Shown here piece after piece: positions 9,129 through 17,550 of a stretch of 64,000 nt of DNA. The DNA comes from Acidobacteriota bacterium (GTDB lineage: Bacteria > Acidobacteriota > Blastocatellia > UBA7656): NCBI GenBank assembly GCA_040754075.1, contig JBFMDH010000001.1:1-64000 (forward strand), written 5' to 3'. Below the pieces are notes generated by a model, which did not search any database, was not told the DNA's origin, and saw only the letters and a program-made list of their open reading frames with translations. The translations under genes and the position numbers were made by a program. Every line of letters starts with the position of its first letter. The stretch's first letter is position 1.

Positions 9129-10951
9129 AGCATGCGCCGGAAGTTTTGAAAGTCGAGCCGCCGAACTGGTGGGCGCAGTCTTCGATTAATCCTGTGCGAC
9201 TCTTAGTTCGCGGGAAAAATTTTGCGGGTGCGACGGTTGAATCACCAGACGAAGATTTGCGGACGAGTGATGTCAAAGTGAGCGCGTCGGGAACTTATCT
9301 TTTCGTCGATGTGCAGATTGATGCCAGTGCGCAAGCGGGTGCGCGAACGTTGAAAATCACCACGCCCAGTGGCACAACCGATTTCAAGTTTGAAATTTTG
9401 CAACCGCTGGCGCGTGAAGGGCGCTTTCAAGGTTTCACGCCTGCGGATGTCATCTACTTAATCATGCCCGACCGCTTCAGCGATGGTGACCGGTCGAACA
9501 ACGACCCGCAGGAATCGCGCGGTCTGTACTTGCGCGAAAACGCGCGCGCCTATCACGGCGGCGATTTACAGGGCGTGATTGACCGCTTGCCCTATCTTAA
9601 AGATTTGGGCGTGACAGCTATCTGGATGACGCCGGTTTATGACAATAGCAATCGCGCCAAAGATTTTGATTGGGGCAAAAACGTCACGGACTATCACGGC
9701 TATGGCGCGGTGGATTTCTACCGCGTCGAAGAACATTTCGGCACGCTGGAAAAATTTAAAGAATTAGTAGACCGTGCCCACGCGCTTGGACTCAAAGTGA
9801 TTCAAGACCAGGTCGCCAATCACACGGGACCTGACCACATCTGGACTACTGACACACCGACGCCGACGTGGTTGAACGGCACGCTTTTGAGTCACCCGAA
9901 TAATGTCTGGGACATTAAATCAACGACGCAGGAAAACCCTGACCGCGAGCGTTTTGAAGCGACGATTCGCGGGTGGTTCGCTAACACGTTGCCCGATCTC
10001 AATCAGGATGATGGCGAGTGTTCGCGCTACTTGATTCAAAATGCCGCGTGGTGGGTTTCCAGTACGGGTGTTGACGGCATTCGTCAGGACACCTTCCCAT
10101 ATGTCGGGCGCAAATTCTGGAGCGAGTGGAATCAGGCGCTCCAAACCGAGTTTCCCGACCTCACAGTGGTTGGCGAAGTTTTTGATGGTCGCCCCGAAGT
10201 CACTTCGTTTTTTCAAGGCGGGGTGGCGCGCTTTGATGGCATAGACACGCGCCTGCATACGGTCTTCGATTTTCCGAGTTACTTTGCGATGCGCGATGTC
10301 TTCATTCGCCATCAACCGATGAGCCGCCTGAGCGACATTTTGAATCAGGATGCGCTCTATGTGAATGCCCGCGTACTTGTGCCGTTTATCGGCAATCACG
10401 ATGTCAAACGTTTTATGGGTGAAGACGGAGCGAGTTTTGAAGCCTTGAAAAATGCTTTTACGTTTTTACTGACGATGCGCGGCACGCCACAAATTTATTA
10501 TGGCGATGAGATTGGTTTGAAAGGCGGCGATGACCCGGATAATCGCCGCGATTTTCCCGGCGGCTTTGCCGGTGATGCAAGAAACGCTTTTGCGGATGAA
10601 GGGCGAACCAAAAAAGAGCGCAAGCTCCTGAAACACGTCCGCAATCTGTTGCGGGCGCGGGCTGAAAATGCTGCCTTGCGTGTGGGGGAAACGAAAATTT
10701 TATCGGCAAATGAACATTCTCTGGTGATGATGCGACAAGCAGGAAACGATTGCGCGATTGTGGCTTTTAATAATTCCAATAAAGCCACAGAAATTGAAGT
10801 GACGTTACCGAAAACCGCAAATTCAGCGACCCGCTGGATAGCGGCATTTTCTGATGCGCGCCGCTGGCAAGGACGCGCAATGCGAGATAAACTTAGAGTG
10901 CCATTACAGCCATCAAGCGCAATTGTTTTAATCGAGAGCAAAAGAAGGTAG
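8996..10951 (+). CDS. GH13 cyclomaltodextrinase/neopullulanase-like lipoprotein
   Basis: Glycoside hydrolase family 13 enzyme that should cleave alpha-1,4 links in maltodextrins or cyclodextrins. GTG at 8996 is preferred because GGAG lies 8 bases upstream and a lipoprotein signal follows at once (VFTKSKVWLVGWLFLSSILTAC, here quoted only as VFTKSKVW...SILTAC). The lipidated Cys would anchor it in the envelope. An Ig-like cyclomaltodextrinase N-domain (VEPPNWWAQSSINPVRLLV) precedes the TIM barrel. All four conserved regions are present: DQVANH, GVDGIRQDTF (nucleophile D365), VVGEVFDG (acid/base E394) and FIGNHDVKRF (D469). About 15 residues after the lipid Cys are encoded by a heptamer repeat. 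It is paralogous to the enzyme at 13980. Confidence 0.88.
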   Translation: MFTKSKVWLVGWLFLSSILTACTQPELVDDATTTNHWLPTTGYRQHAPEVLKVEPPNWWAQSSINPVRLLVRGKNFAGATVESPDEDLRTSDVKVSASGTYLFVDVQIDASAQAGARTLKITTPSGTTDFKFEILQPLAREGRFQGFTPADVIYLIMPDRFSDGDRSNNDPQESRGLYLRENARAYHGGDLQGVIDRLPYLKDLGVTAIWMTPVYDNSNRAKDFDWGKNVTDYHGYGAVDFYRVEEHFGTLEKFKELVDRAHALGLKVIQDQVANHTGPDHIWTTDTPTPTWLNGTLLSHPNNVWDIKSTTQENPDRERFEATIRGWFANTLPDLNQDDGECSRYLIQNAAWWVSSTGVDGIRQDTFPYVGRKFWSEWNQALQTEFPDLTVVGEVFDGRPEVTSFFQGGVARFDGIDTRLHTVFDFPSYFAMRDVFIRHQPMSRLSDILNQDALYVNARVLVPFIGNHDVKRFMGEDGASFEALKNAFTFLLTMRGTPQIYYGDEIGLKGGDDPDNRRDFPGGFAGDARNAFADEGRTKKERKLLKHVRNLLRARAENAALRVGETKILSANEHSLVMMRQAGNDCAIVAFNNSNKATEIEVTLPKTANSATRWIAAFSDARRWQGRAMRDKLRVPLQPSSAIVLIESKRR

Positions 10952-11004
10952 CTGCGATTTATTTCTGTAGATAGCTTCTTTTGTTCGCCGGTTCGCTGCC
11001 CTTT

Positions 11005-11484
11005 CACCGCAGAGGCGCAGAGAACGCAGAGGAGGCGCAGAGAAGATGCGGATCAATGATGTGACTTGGGCAATCATCGGAGCGGCAATAGAAGTACATC
11101 GTTCGCTTGGCCCCGGATTATTGGAATCTGCATACGAAGAATGTCTGTGTCGGGAACTGGATTTACAGGGCATCAGCTTTAAACGGCAACTGCCGGTTCC
11201 GCTTGAATACAAAGGCGTCAGACTCGACAAAGGCTATCAACTCGATATGCTTGTTGAAAACGCAGTTGTCGTTGAAGTGAAGTCGGTTGATGCACTGCAC
11301 TCGGTTTTTGAAGCGCAGACTTTGACTTATATGCGACTTGGTGGTTGGAAAGTGGGGTTGCTTTTAACTTCAATGTGGAAATTTTGAAGGAAGGCGGCAT
11401 CCGTCGCCTGGTTCTCAATCTTGAGGAAGATGGCGAGCCAAAGAGAGAGGGATAGTCTCTGTGTTCTCTGCGTCTCTGCGGTTA
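11005..11484. repeat. inverted CGCAGAG-array pair bracketing the GxxExxY gene
   Basis: The left arm 11005-11044 holds repeated CGCAGAG units spaced 8-11 nt apart. The right arm 11455-11484 holds the inverse (TCTCTGCG units). The arms lie just before the start and just after the ancestral stop of the GxxExxY reading frame, so gene and arms look like one unit. Confidence 0.75.
11046..11455 (+). pseudogene. GxxExxY family protein, frameshifted near the C-terminus
   Basis: The family name comes from the motif [11 protein letters not shown], seen near residue 22. The core ([35 protein letters not shown]) matches this small family of unknown function, whose E-V-K strand resembles a PD-(D/E)XK nuclease fold. 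The open frame stops at 11387 after LLLTSMWKF. One base earlier in phase, from about 11363, the sequence continues as [19 protein letters not shown] and ends at TAG 11453-11455, the normal family ending. One A therefore appears to be missing (CTTTTAACTTC where CTTTTAAACTTC would restore the frame). It could be a decaying gene, a sequencing error or, less likely, programmed -1 frameshifting. It sits inside inverted CGCAGAG arrays. Confidence 0.8.
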
Positions 11485-11556
11485 ATGAGCATTGTGCAGA
11501 AGACGCTTTGGCTTAACTTAGAAATTGGTTTTTAAGAAATCATCCTGGAGAAAATT

Positions 11557-13857
11557 ATGAATGCCGTAGCAAAATTCAACTCTCGCACTCCAAATAAACG
11601 CCAAGTGCTTATGCTTTCCAGTATTGCCATTTTTGGCATTCTTTTGCCCCTTAACCTGGTCAGTAGCAATGCAGGCAATTTGAATCAGCCCGCTGCCAAT
11701 GACCCCGGCTCAATTGCCAGCTTCAATGACGAAATCGCCAAAACTTACGATTTCAAATGGGGCAAAGATAAACCGTTTTTGCCGAGCCTGGCGAAATCCG
11801 CGACCGGTGGGTTTATCGACCCCGCAGCATTTTACACCGCCGATTATTGCGCCAAATGTCATAAAGCTGCACATCAGGAATGGCGCGAAACCGCGCATGC
11901 CAATGCATTCCGCGCACCCTTTTACAAGAAAAATGTTGAACTGTTAATCAACACCAAAGGCATCGAATATTCGCGCCATTGCGAAGGTTGTCACAATCCG
12001 ATTGCCTTGTTTTCCGGGTCGCTGACGGCGAATTCCAAGATTGACCGGTCGTTTGATGAAGACGGCATTACCTGTTCAACCTGCCATTCGATTCAAAGCC
12101 TGCAACCGACCACCGGACTCGGCAGTTACGTGATGGGTATTCCGGCGGTGATGGTTGATGAAGCGGGGAACCCGGTGACCCGAGCCGTCAAAGACGAAGA
12201 AATCATGAAACGCCCCGACCTGCATAGAAAAGCGGTGATGAAAGATTTCTACAAGACGCCGGAATTTTGCGGCGCGTGTCACAAAGCGGCGTTGCCGAAA
12301 ATTTTAAACGAGTACAAATGGTTGCGCGCTTTTTCGGTTTATGACGAGTGGCAACAGTCTTCGTGGTCAAAACAATCGCCGCTGCCGTTTTACAAAAAAG
12401 ATAAAGTCTCGACCTGTCAGGATTGCCATATGCCGAAAGTTGACGCGCCCGGCGATTACGGCGCGAAAGACGGCAAACTCGCCTCGCATCGCTGGCTCGG
12501 CGCTAACACGGCGATTCCTGAGTTCTATGGCTACAAAGACCAGATGCAAAAAGTCACCGCCTATTTGCAGGATAATCTCTTCAACATCGACTTCTTCGGC
12601 ATACGCAAAGGCGCGGATTCGCCCGCGACCGATGACGGGCTGGTTGCACCACTGGATAAGCAGAATTTCAATATCAAAGCCGGTGACACAGTGACCCTGA
12701 GTCTGGTCATTCAAAACAAAGGCATCGGACACAGCTTGGTTCCCGAACAACGCGATTTTTATGAATCGTGGGTTGAACTCGAAGTGCGCGATGGCGAAGG
12801 TAATAAAATTTGCCACAGTGGTTATTTGAAACCCGATGGTTATCTGGATGACAAAGCGCACAGCTACACCAATCGTTTAGTAGGCGAGCAAGGCGAATTT
12901 TTCAATTTGCATCAAGTCTGGGCGGGTCGCGCGCGGGCTTTCGATAACACGATTATGCCGGGGCAATCCGACCTGGTGCGTTATCAATTCACCATTCCGA
13001 AAACCGCTAAAGGTCATTTGCAAGTCGTCGTCAAAATCAACTATCGCCGCTTCAATCGCCGGTTCACCGACTGGGTGTTGGGCAAGAGCGTCGATTATCC
13101 GGTTGTTGAAATGGCGCAGAAAGTCGCGGTGATCAATTTCGGAGCTAACAGCGCGAAACCTGTGGATGATAAAGACTGGATGCGCTGGAACAATTATGGC
13201 GTCGCTTTGCTCAACCAACGGCAATATGCCAGAGCCATTCGCGCCTTTACGAAAGTCGCGGAACTGCGCCCCGATTATTCCGATGCCTACATCAATATCG
13301 CGATTGCCAACTTCATGTATCAGAAATTTGACATCGCCTTGAAATCGCTCGACAAAGCCTTGCAGTTGGAACCGACAAGCATGCGCGCATTGTTTTATCA
13401 ATCGCAGATTTATCGCGAGCAAGGCAAACTCGATGTGGCAATCGAGGGCTTCAAAAAAGTGCTGGCGGTTTACCCGCGCGTGAGACAAGCGCGCACCGAA
13501 CTCGGCTCGACCTATTATCAGTTGAAGAAATTCGATCTGGCGCGCGCTGAATTTGAAGCCTTGCAGGAACTCGACCCCGATGATTTGTCTGCGCATTACA
13601 ACCTGATGCGCATTTATCAGCGACTCGGAATGCGTAAACAGGCGAGCGAACAGGCGTCCTATTTTACCGACCGCAAAGACGACCCGAACGCTTCGAGTTA
13701 TGCGCATGACTTTTTGAAGAAACACCCGGAAGTGTCAAGCGAAAGCGTACCCTATCATTCGCATATTGATGCGGGACCGGAAGTCGCCGAACAACCGGTG
13801 AGAAAACCTGCGAAAAAAGCAGTCAGCAAATCGGCGCTCACCGGACAGCGCAATTAA
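11557..13857 (+). CDS. five-haem cytochrome c / TPR fusion protein
   Basis: Exported multihaem c-type cytochrome of 766 residues. An N-terminal hydrophobic segment (about 17-37) is the export signal or anchor. Five CxxCH haem sites follow: CAKCH (C98), CEGCH (C142), CSTCH (C173), CGACH (C238) and CQDCH (C287). The arrangement resembles the cytochrome c554/c-prime-like multihaem family. Residues about 350-510 form a beta-rich domain (GIGHSLVPEQRDFYESWVEL). TPR repeats occupy about 540-690, and a Lys/Ala-rich tail ends the protein. It probably acts in periplasmic electron transfer, with the TPRs binding a partner. Nothing in the flanking carbohydrate genes explains the substrate. CTGGAG upstream is a good ribosome site. 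Confidence 0.85.
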   Translation: MNAVAKFNSRTPNKRQVLMLSSIAIFGILLPLNLVSSNAGNLNQPAANDPGSIASFNDEIAKTYDFKWGKDKPFLPSLAKSATGGFIDPAAFYTADYCAKCHKAAHQEWRETAHANAFRAPFYKKNVELLINTKGIEYSRHCEGCHNPIALFSGSLTANSKIDRSFDEDGITCSTCHSIQSLQPTTGLGSYVMGIPAVMVDEAGNPVTRAVKDEEIMKRPDLHRKAVMKDFYKTPEFCGACHKAALPKILNEYKWLRAFSVYDEWQQSSWSKQSPLPFYKKDKVSTCQDCHMPKVDAPGDYGAKDGKLASHRWLGANTAIPEFYGYKDQMQKVTAYLQDNLFNIDFFGIRKGADSPATDDGLVAPLDKQNFNIKAGDTVTLSLVIQNKGIGHSLVPEQRDFYESWVELEVRDGEGNKICHSGYLKPDGYLDDKAHSYTNRLVGEQGEFFNLHQVWAGRARAFDNTIMPGQSDLVRYQFTIPKTAKGHLQVVVKINYRRFNRRFTDWVLGKSVDYPVVEMAQKVAVINFGANSAKPVDDKDWMRWNNYGVALLNQRQYARAIRAFTKVAELRPDYSDAYINIAIANFMYQKFDIALKSLDKALQLEPTSMRALFYQSQIYREQGKLDVAIEGFKKVLAVYPRVRQARTELGSTYYQLKKFDLARAEFEALQELDPDDLSAHYNLMRIYQRLGMRKQASEQASYFTDRKDDPNASSYAHDFLKKHPEVSSESVPYHSHIDAGPEVAEQPVRKPAKKAVSKSALTGQRN

Positions 13858-13870
13858 GCGATTTGAAATA

Positions 13871-13951
13871 TAGCAAAGGGCACAGGTTCTCATAGACAGC
13901 AATAGAATGTGTGTCATTTCATCGCTTCGATAAAACCTGTGCCCTTTGCTA
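13871..13951. repeat. perfect 18-bp inverted repeat
   Basis: TAGCAAAGGGCACAGGTT at 13871-13888 is repeated as its exact reverse complement at 13934-13951, with 45 bp between. It fills the gap between the cytochrome gene and the second GH13 gene. There is no T-run on the plus strand, so it is not a standard terminator. It has the layout of the heptamer elements but lacks tandem units. Confidence 0.75.
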
Positions 13952-13979
13952 AAAACGTTCACCTATTCACTGAAATTTT

Positions 13980-15896
13980 ATGCGAACCATTAAAAGATTC
14001 CTGCTCTCCTTTGCCATCGTTGTCGCTATCAACTTATCTGCTCTCGCCGAGTCACCCACAGTCACCAAAGTTGAGCCGCCGGGTTGGTGGGCGCGACACA
14101 CCATCAATCCTGTGCGCCTGCTCGTGCGCGGCACGAATTTAAAAGGCGCGAAGGTGACCTCAAGCGATGCCAGTGTTCGCGTCATCGGTATTCCCAAGGT
14201 CAACGAACGCGGAACCTATTTGTTCATTGATGTGAGACTCGCGCCAACCGCTAAACCCGGCGTGCGCAATTTGAAAGTCACTACTGCGAGTGGCGCAAGC
14301 GATTTTAAATTCGAGATACTCCCTCAACTTGGCTCCCAGAGCCGGTTTCAAGGCATCGACAAAGATGATGTCATCTATTTAATCATGCCTGACCGCTTCA
14401 CTAACGGCGACCCGGCAAATGATGACCCTGCGGAATCGAAAGGACTGTTTAACCGTCAGGAGCCGCGTTATTATCACGGCGGCGATTTGCAGGGCATCAT
14501 CAACCGCCTGCCTTATCTCAAAGATTTGGGGGTGACGGCATTGTGGCTGAACCCCTGGTACGACAACAACGACGGGCTGAATTTTGTTGAGACTTACGAG
14601 GGCAAGCCGATGGCTGATTATCACGGCTACGGGGCGATTGATTATTACGGCGTTGAAGAACATTTTGGCGACCTCGCGAAACTTCGCGAACTCGTTGATG
14701 AAGCGCACAAACTTGGAATCAAAATCATTCAAGACCAGGTTGCCAATCACACGGGACCTTATCACCCCTGGGTGAAAGACAGCCCGACGCCCACCTGGTA
14801 CAACGGCACCAAAGAAAATCACATCAACGAAACCTGGCAGACCTGGGTGCTCAAAGATAAGTATGCAACTCAAGATGCCCTGCGCCCGATTCTCGACGGT
14901 TGGTTTTTGGATATTCTGCCGGATATGAATCAGAACGACCCTGAAGCGAAGCGTTACCTCATTCAAAATACCCTCTGGTGGATTGGCGTGACGGGAATGG
15001 ATGCCATTCGTCAGGACACCTTGCCGTATGTGCATCGTTCGTTTTGGCGCGATTGGATGGCGGCAATCAAAAAGCAATATCCCAAGGTCAATGTCATCGG
15101 CGAAACCTTTGACGGCAATCCCGCGCAGGTAGCGTTTTTTCAAGGCGGCAAAAAATACTGGGACGGCATTGATTCAGGGATTGATACGGAATTCGATTTC
15201 CCTTTGCACCTGGCGATTCGCGCGGCGTTTGCGCGAGGCGAATCGATTAAGAATTTACCGCAGGTCATCGCTCACGATTTCCTCTATCCCAATCCGGACA
15301 TCCTGGTGCCGTTTATCGGGCTTCACGATATGCAGCGCTTTATGGGCGAACCCGGCGCGACGACCCAGGGCTTGATGCTGGCGCAGACTTTTTTGATGAC
15401 GACGCGCGGCATTCCCTTGATTTATTACGGTGATGAAATCGCCCTACCGGGCGCGAACGACCCGGATAATCGGCGCGATTTTCCCGGCGGTTTTGCGGGT
15501 GATGCGCGCAACGCATTTACAGAGCAGGGAAGAACCAAAGACGAGAATGAGGTTTTTAATCATCTACGCAAAGTGACGAAGTTGCGCCATGAGCTTGAAC
15601 CATTAAGACAGGGGAAACTCGTGACTCTGAGTTTTACCGATGATTATTACGCCTTTGCGCGAGTGAGCGAAAAAGGCAACGTGGTGGTAGCGATTAATAA
15701 CGCCAATCGTTCAAGCAAAGTTGAAGCCGATTTGACCGGTTTGAAGATTGCCAACGGCGTGATGTTCACCGACCGCCTGGGAGTTGTGACCGATGTGCGC
15801 GTCGAAAACGGCAAGTTGACATTCGTACTGCCTGCGCGTTCGGCGAGTATTTTCACAGTGAGCGGAGACAGAGCGAAATATTCTTCAGAAAAATAA
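13980..15896 (+). CDS. secreted GH13 cyclomaltodextrinase/neopullulanase-like enzyme
   Basis: Paralogue of the lipoprotein GH13 at 8996, with the same layout: a signal peptide (MRTIKRFLLSFAIVVAINL...ALAE), an Ig-like N-domain (VEPPGWWARHTINPVRLLV) and a GH13 barrel with a C-terminal beta domain. Conserved regions are DQVANH, GMDAIRQDTL (nucleophile D346), VIGETFDG (acid/base E375) and FIGLHDMQRF (D450). The usual Asn of the NHD motif in region IV is Leu448 here, while His449 and Asp450 remain, so activity is probably kept but subsite binding may differ. It lacks a lipobox, so it should be soluble in the periplasm or secreted, unlike its lipidated paralogue. It probably acts on alpha-glucan oligosaccharides. 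Confidence 0.9.
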   Translation: MRTIKRFLLSFAIVVAINLSALAESPTVTKVEPPGWWARHTINPVRLLVRGTNLKGAKVTSSDASVRVIGIPKVNERGTYLFIDVRLAPTAKPGVRNLKVTTASGASDFKFEILPQLGSQSRFQGIDKDDVIYLIMPDRFTNGDPANDDPAESKGLFNRQEPRYYHGGDLQGIINRLPYLKDLGVTALWLNPWYDNNDGLNFVETYEGKPMADYHGYGAIDYYGVEEHFGDLAKLRELVDEAHKLGIKIIQDQVANHTGPYHPWVKDSPTPTWYNGTKENHINETWQTWVLKDKYATQDALRPILDGWFLDILPDMNQNDPEAKRYLIQNTLWWIGVTGMDAIRQDTLPYVHRSFWRDWMAAIKKQYPKVNVIGETFDGNPAQVAFFQGGKKYWDGIDSGIDTEFDFPLHLAIRAAFARGESIKNLPQVIAHDFLYPNPDILVPFIGLHDMQRFMGEPGATTQGLMLAQTFLMTTRGIPLIYYGDEIALPGANDPDNRRDFPGGFAGDARNAFTEQGRTKDENEVFNHLRKVTKLRHELEPLRQGKLVTLSFTDDYYAFARVSEKGNVVVAINNANRSSKVEADLTGLKIANGVMFTDRLGVVTDVRVENGKLTFVLPARSASIFTVSGDRAKYSSEK

Positions 15897-15900
15897 TTTA

Positions 15901-15930
15901 CCGTTGAGAAGGCGGTCTCTGACCGCCGCT
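15901..15930 (+). repeat. REP-like palindrome 1, upstream of RAYT
   Basis: CCGTTGAGAAGGCGGTCTCT followed by GACCGCC. The GGCGGTC/GACCGCC pair forms the stem, and the CCGTTGAG head matches the inverted copies downstream of the transposase gene. Confidence 0.75.
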
Positions 15931-15941
15931 GTTGGGAAGCA

Positions 15942-16505
15942 ATGAAATTTGAGAGTTCACAAAACGACAATATGTTTCAATATATCACTGTTGTGACAAA
16001 CAACCGCGTCAAAGTTTTTCACAACCCTCGAGCTTGCCAATTTCTGATTGATGCCATCAATAATGCGCGGGAGAAATATCCGTTTAAACTTATTGGGTAT
16101 GTGGTTATGCCCGACCACCTGCATATGATTGCTAACCCATTAGAGCAAAATATTGAAGCAGTCTTGAAACAAATCAAAGGCATAGCGGCTCACGACATAA
16201 TTGCCTGGTTACGTGCAGAAGGACATGAGCGATCTCTCGAAAAGTTGAAATTGCATAATCCGAAGAAACGCGCCCATCAATACGCTTTGTGGTTAAAAAA
16301 GTTTTTCCCTGTTGAACTGTGGAGCGCCAAATTTGTCCAGCAAAAGCTGCAATATATGCATAACAATCCTGTACGTGCTGGATTTTGTAAGCATCCCGCC
16401 GAATGGATGTGGTCAAGTTATCGAGCATATTTTCCGCATGAGCTGGGGAGCGTACCTTTAGAAAATGATTGGCAAGCGTATTGGAAAGATGATCCGAAGG
16501 TTTGA
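15942..16505 (+). CDS. REP-associated tyrosine transposase (RAYT, Y1/HUH family)
   Basis: A 187-residue Y1 transposase-like protein of the IS200/IS605 superfamily. The HUH metal-binding motif is HLH at residues 59-61 within VVMPDHLHMI, and the likely catalytic tyrosine is Y138 in QKLQYMHNNPVRAG. The C-terminal EWMWSSYRAY is also typical. RAYTs nick single-stranded REP palindromes and are domesticated single-copy genes in many genomes. The gene is flanked by one REP upstream and at least three downstream with opposite or same orientation, which is the expected BIME arrangement. It interrupts the GH13 gene series. Start ATG 15942 follows GGGAAG. Confidence 0.9.
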   Translation: MKFESSQNDNMFQYITVVTNNRVKVFHNPRACQFLIDAINNAREKYPFKLIGYVVMPDHLHMIANPLEQNIEAVLKQIKGIAAHDIIAWLRAEGHERSLEKLKLHNPKKRAHQYALWLKKFFPVELWSAKFVQQKLQYMHNNPVRAGFCKHPAEWMWSSYRAYFPHELGSVPLENDWQAYWKDDPKV

Positions 16506-16508
16506 ATG

Positions 16509-16630
16509 GCGCGGTCGAAGACCGCTTGCTCAACGGTGAGCCATATTATTGTTGGATAGCGCGGTCAGAGACCGCTTGCTCAACGGAAGAAATTTTCGTT
16601 GAAGTTGAATAGGTAGTCTCCGACCACCGT
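16509..16630 (+). repeat. REP-like palindromes 2-4, downstream of RAYT
   Basis: Two close copies lie at 16509-16536 and 16559-16586 (stem GCGGTC/GACCGC, tail CTTGCTCAACGG), inverted relative to REP 1. A diverged copy at 16597-16630 (CGTTGAA, then GTAGTCTCCGACCACC) lies in the REP 1 orientation. Together with REP 1 they bracket the transposase. Confidence 0.75.
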
Positions 16631-16665
16631 TCTGGCATGGCTTCTAATCGTTGTTGTGAAATCTG

Positions 16666-17388
16666 ATGGAACTGAAAACCAAAACTTTTGCGGAACAAAT
16701 CGCCCTCGTCACCGGTGGCGGTACAGGCATTGGTCGCGCCTTTACCCAAGTGTTAGCCACATCAGGTGTGCGCGTCATCATTGCGTCGCGGCGCAAAGCG
16801 GTGCTTGAACAGACCGCCGATGAGATTAACGTGAAACTCGGAATTGAGCGCGTCTTTCCTCACGCCTTTGATGTACGCGATTTTGAACAGACAACCAATC
16901 TCGTGCATGTGGCGATGGAACGTTTCGGGGCGATTGATATTCTCATCAATAACTGCGGGCTGGCGGTTCCCGAAACCGTGGATGCCATCACTGATGAAGG
17001 TTGGGATACGGTGATGGAAACCAATCTGCGCGGCGCAATGCGGCTCATTCGCGCGGTCTTGCCGAATATGATTGCCGAAGATTTCGGCGACATCATCAAT
17101 GTCGCTTCGCAAGCCGCCAAACATGGTTACGCCGATGTGCCGTCGTACTGCGCTTCAAAATTCGGGCTGTTGGGTTTTGCCGAATCGGTGCGTGACCACA
17201 TTCGTAAAATCGAAGCCAACATTCGCATTTTTAATTTCTGCCCCGGGTTGGTTGATGTTGAAACGCCGGTTACGGAGCCGCCACGCGGCGGCTTCATTCA
17301 CGTTGCAAACCTGGCAAAAGCCTTGATGTTCGTCTTGTCTTTAGACCGTAACGTTGTGATTGAAGATTTGAATTTATATGCGCGTTAG
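16666..17388 (+). CDS. SDR family oxidoreductase
   Basis: Short-chain dehydrogenase/reductase of 240 residues, cytoplasmic and NAD(P)-dependent. The cofactor motif TGGGTGIGRAF is near residue 17. NNCGLA replaces the classical NNAG. The catalytic Ser lies in NVASQAAKHG and the catalytic Tyr/Lys in YCASK. An Arg-rich stretch after the second beta strand (ASRRK) suggests a preference for NADPH. The substrate cannot be told from sequence. It lies upstream of a sugar transporter and an amylase, separated by a heptamer element, so co-transcription is possible but unproven. Confidence 0.88.
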   Translation: MELKTKTFAEQIALVTGGGTGIGRAFTQVLATSGVRVIIASRRKAVLEQTADEINVKLGIERVFPHAFDVRDFEQTTNLVHVAMERFGAIDILINNCGLAVPETVDAITDEGWDTVMETNLRGAMRLIRAVLPNMIAEDFGDIINVASQAAKHGYADVPSYCASKFGLLGFAESVRDHIRKIEANIRIFNFCPGLVDVETPVTEPPRGGFIHVANLAKALMFVLSLDRNVVIEDLNLYAR

Positions 17389-17535
17389 CAGTCTGGAGTC
17401 GCGAGTCTTGAGTCGAGAGTCCGAAAGCCTTTGACTCGCTTATCTTGAAGCGTTGTGATGTCTAACCATTATTCAGGCAGTTCAGCCTCTGCCCTTTTGA
17501 CTCCAGACTCTGGACTCCCGACTCCAGACTTTTTT
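17389..17535. repeat. inverted heptamer-array element (GTCNNGA word)
   Basis: The left arm 17389-17428 reads GTCTGGA, GTCGCGA, GTCTTGA, GTCGAGA, GTCCGAA. The right arm 17498-17535 is the reverse complement (GTCTGGA, GTCGGGA, GTCCAGA, GTCTGGA). It fills nearly all of the SDR-MFS gap. Confidence 0.8.
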
Positions 17536-17550
17536 AAAGGAAAATATTTA

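Noticed and set aside
13871-13951. 18-bp inverted repeat as a rho-independent terminator
   Set aside because: The loop is 45 bp and no T-run follows on the plus strand.
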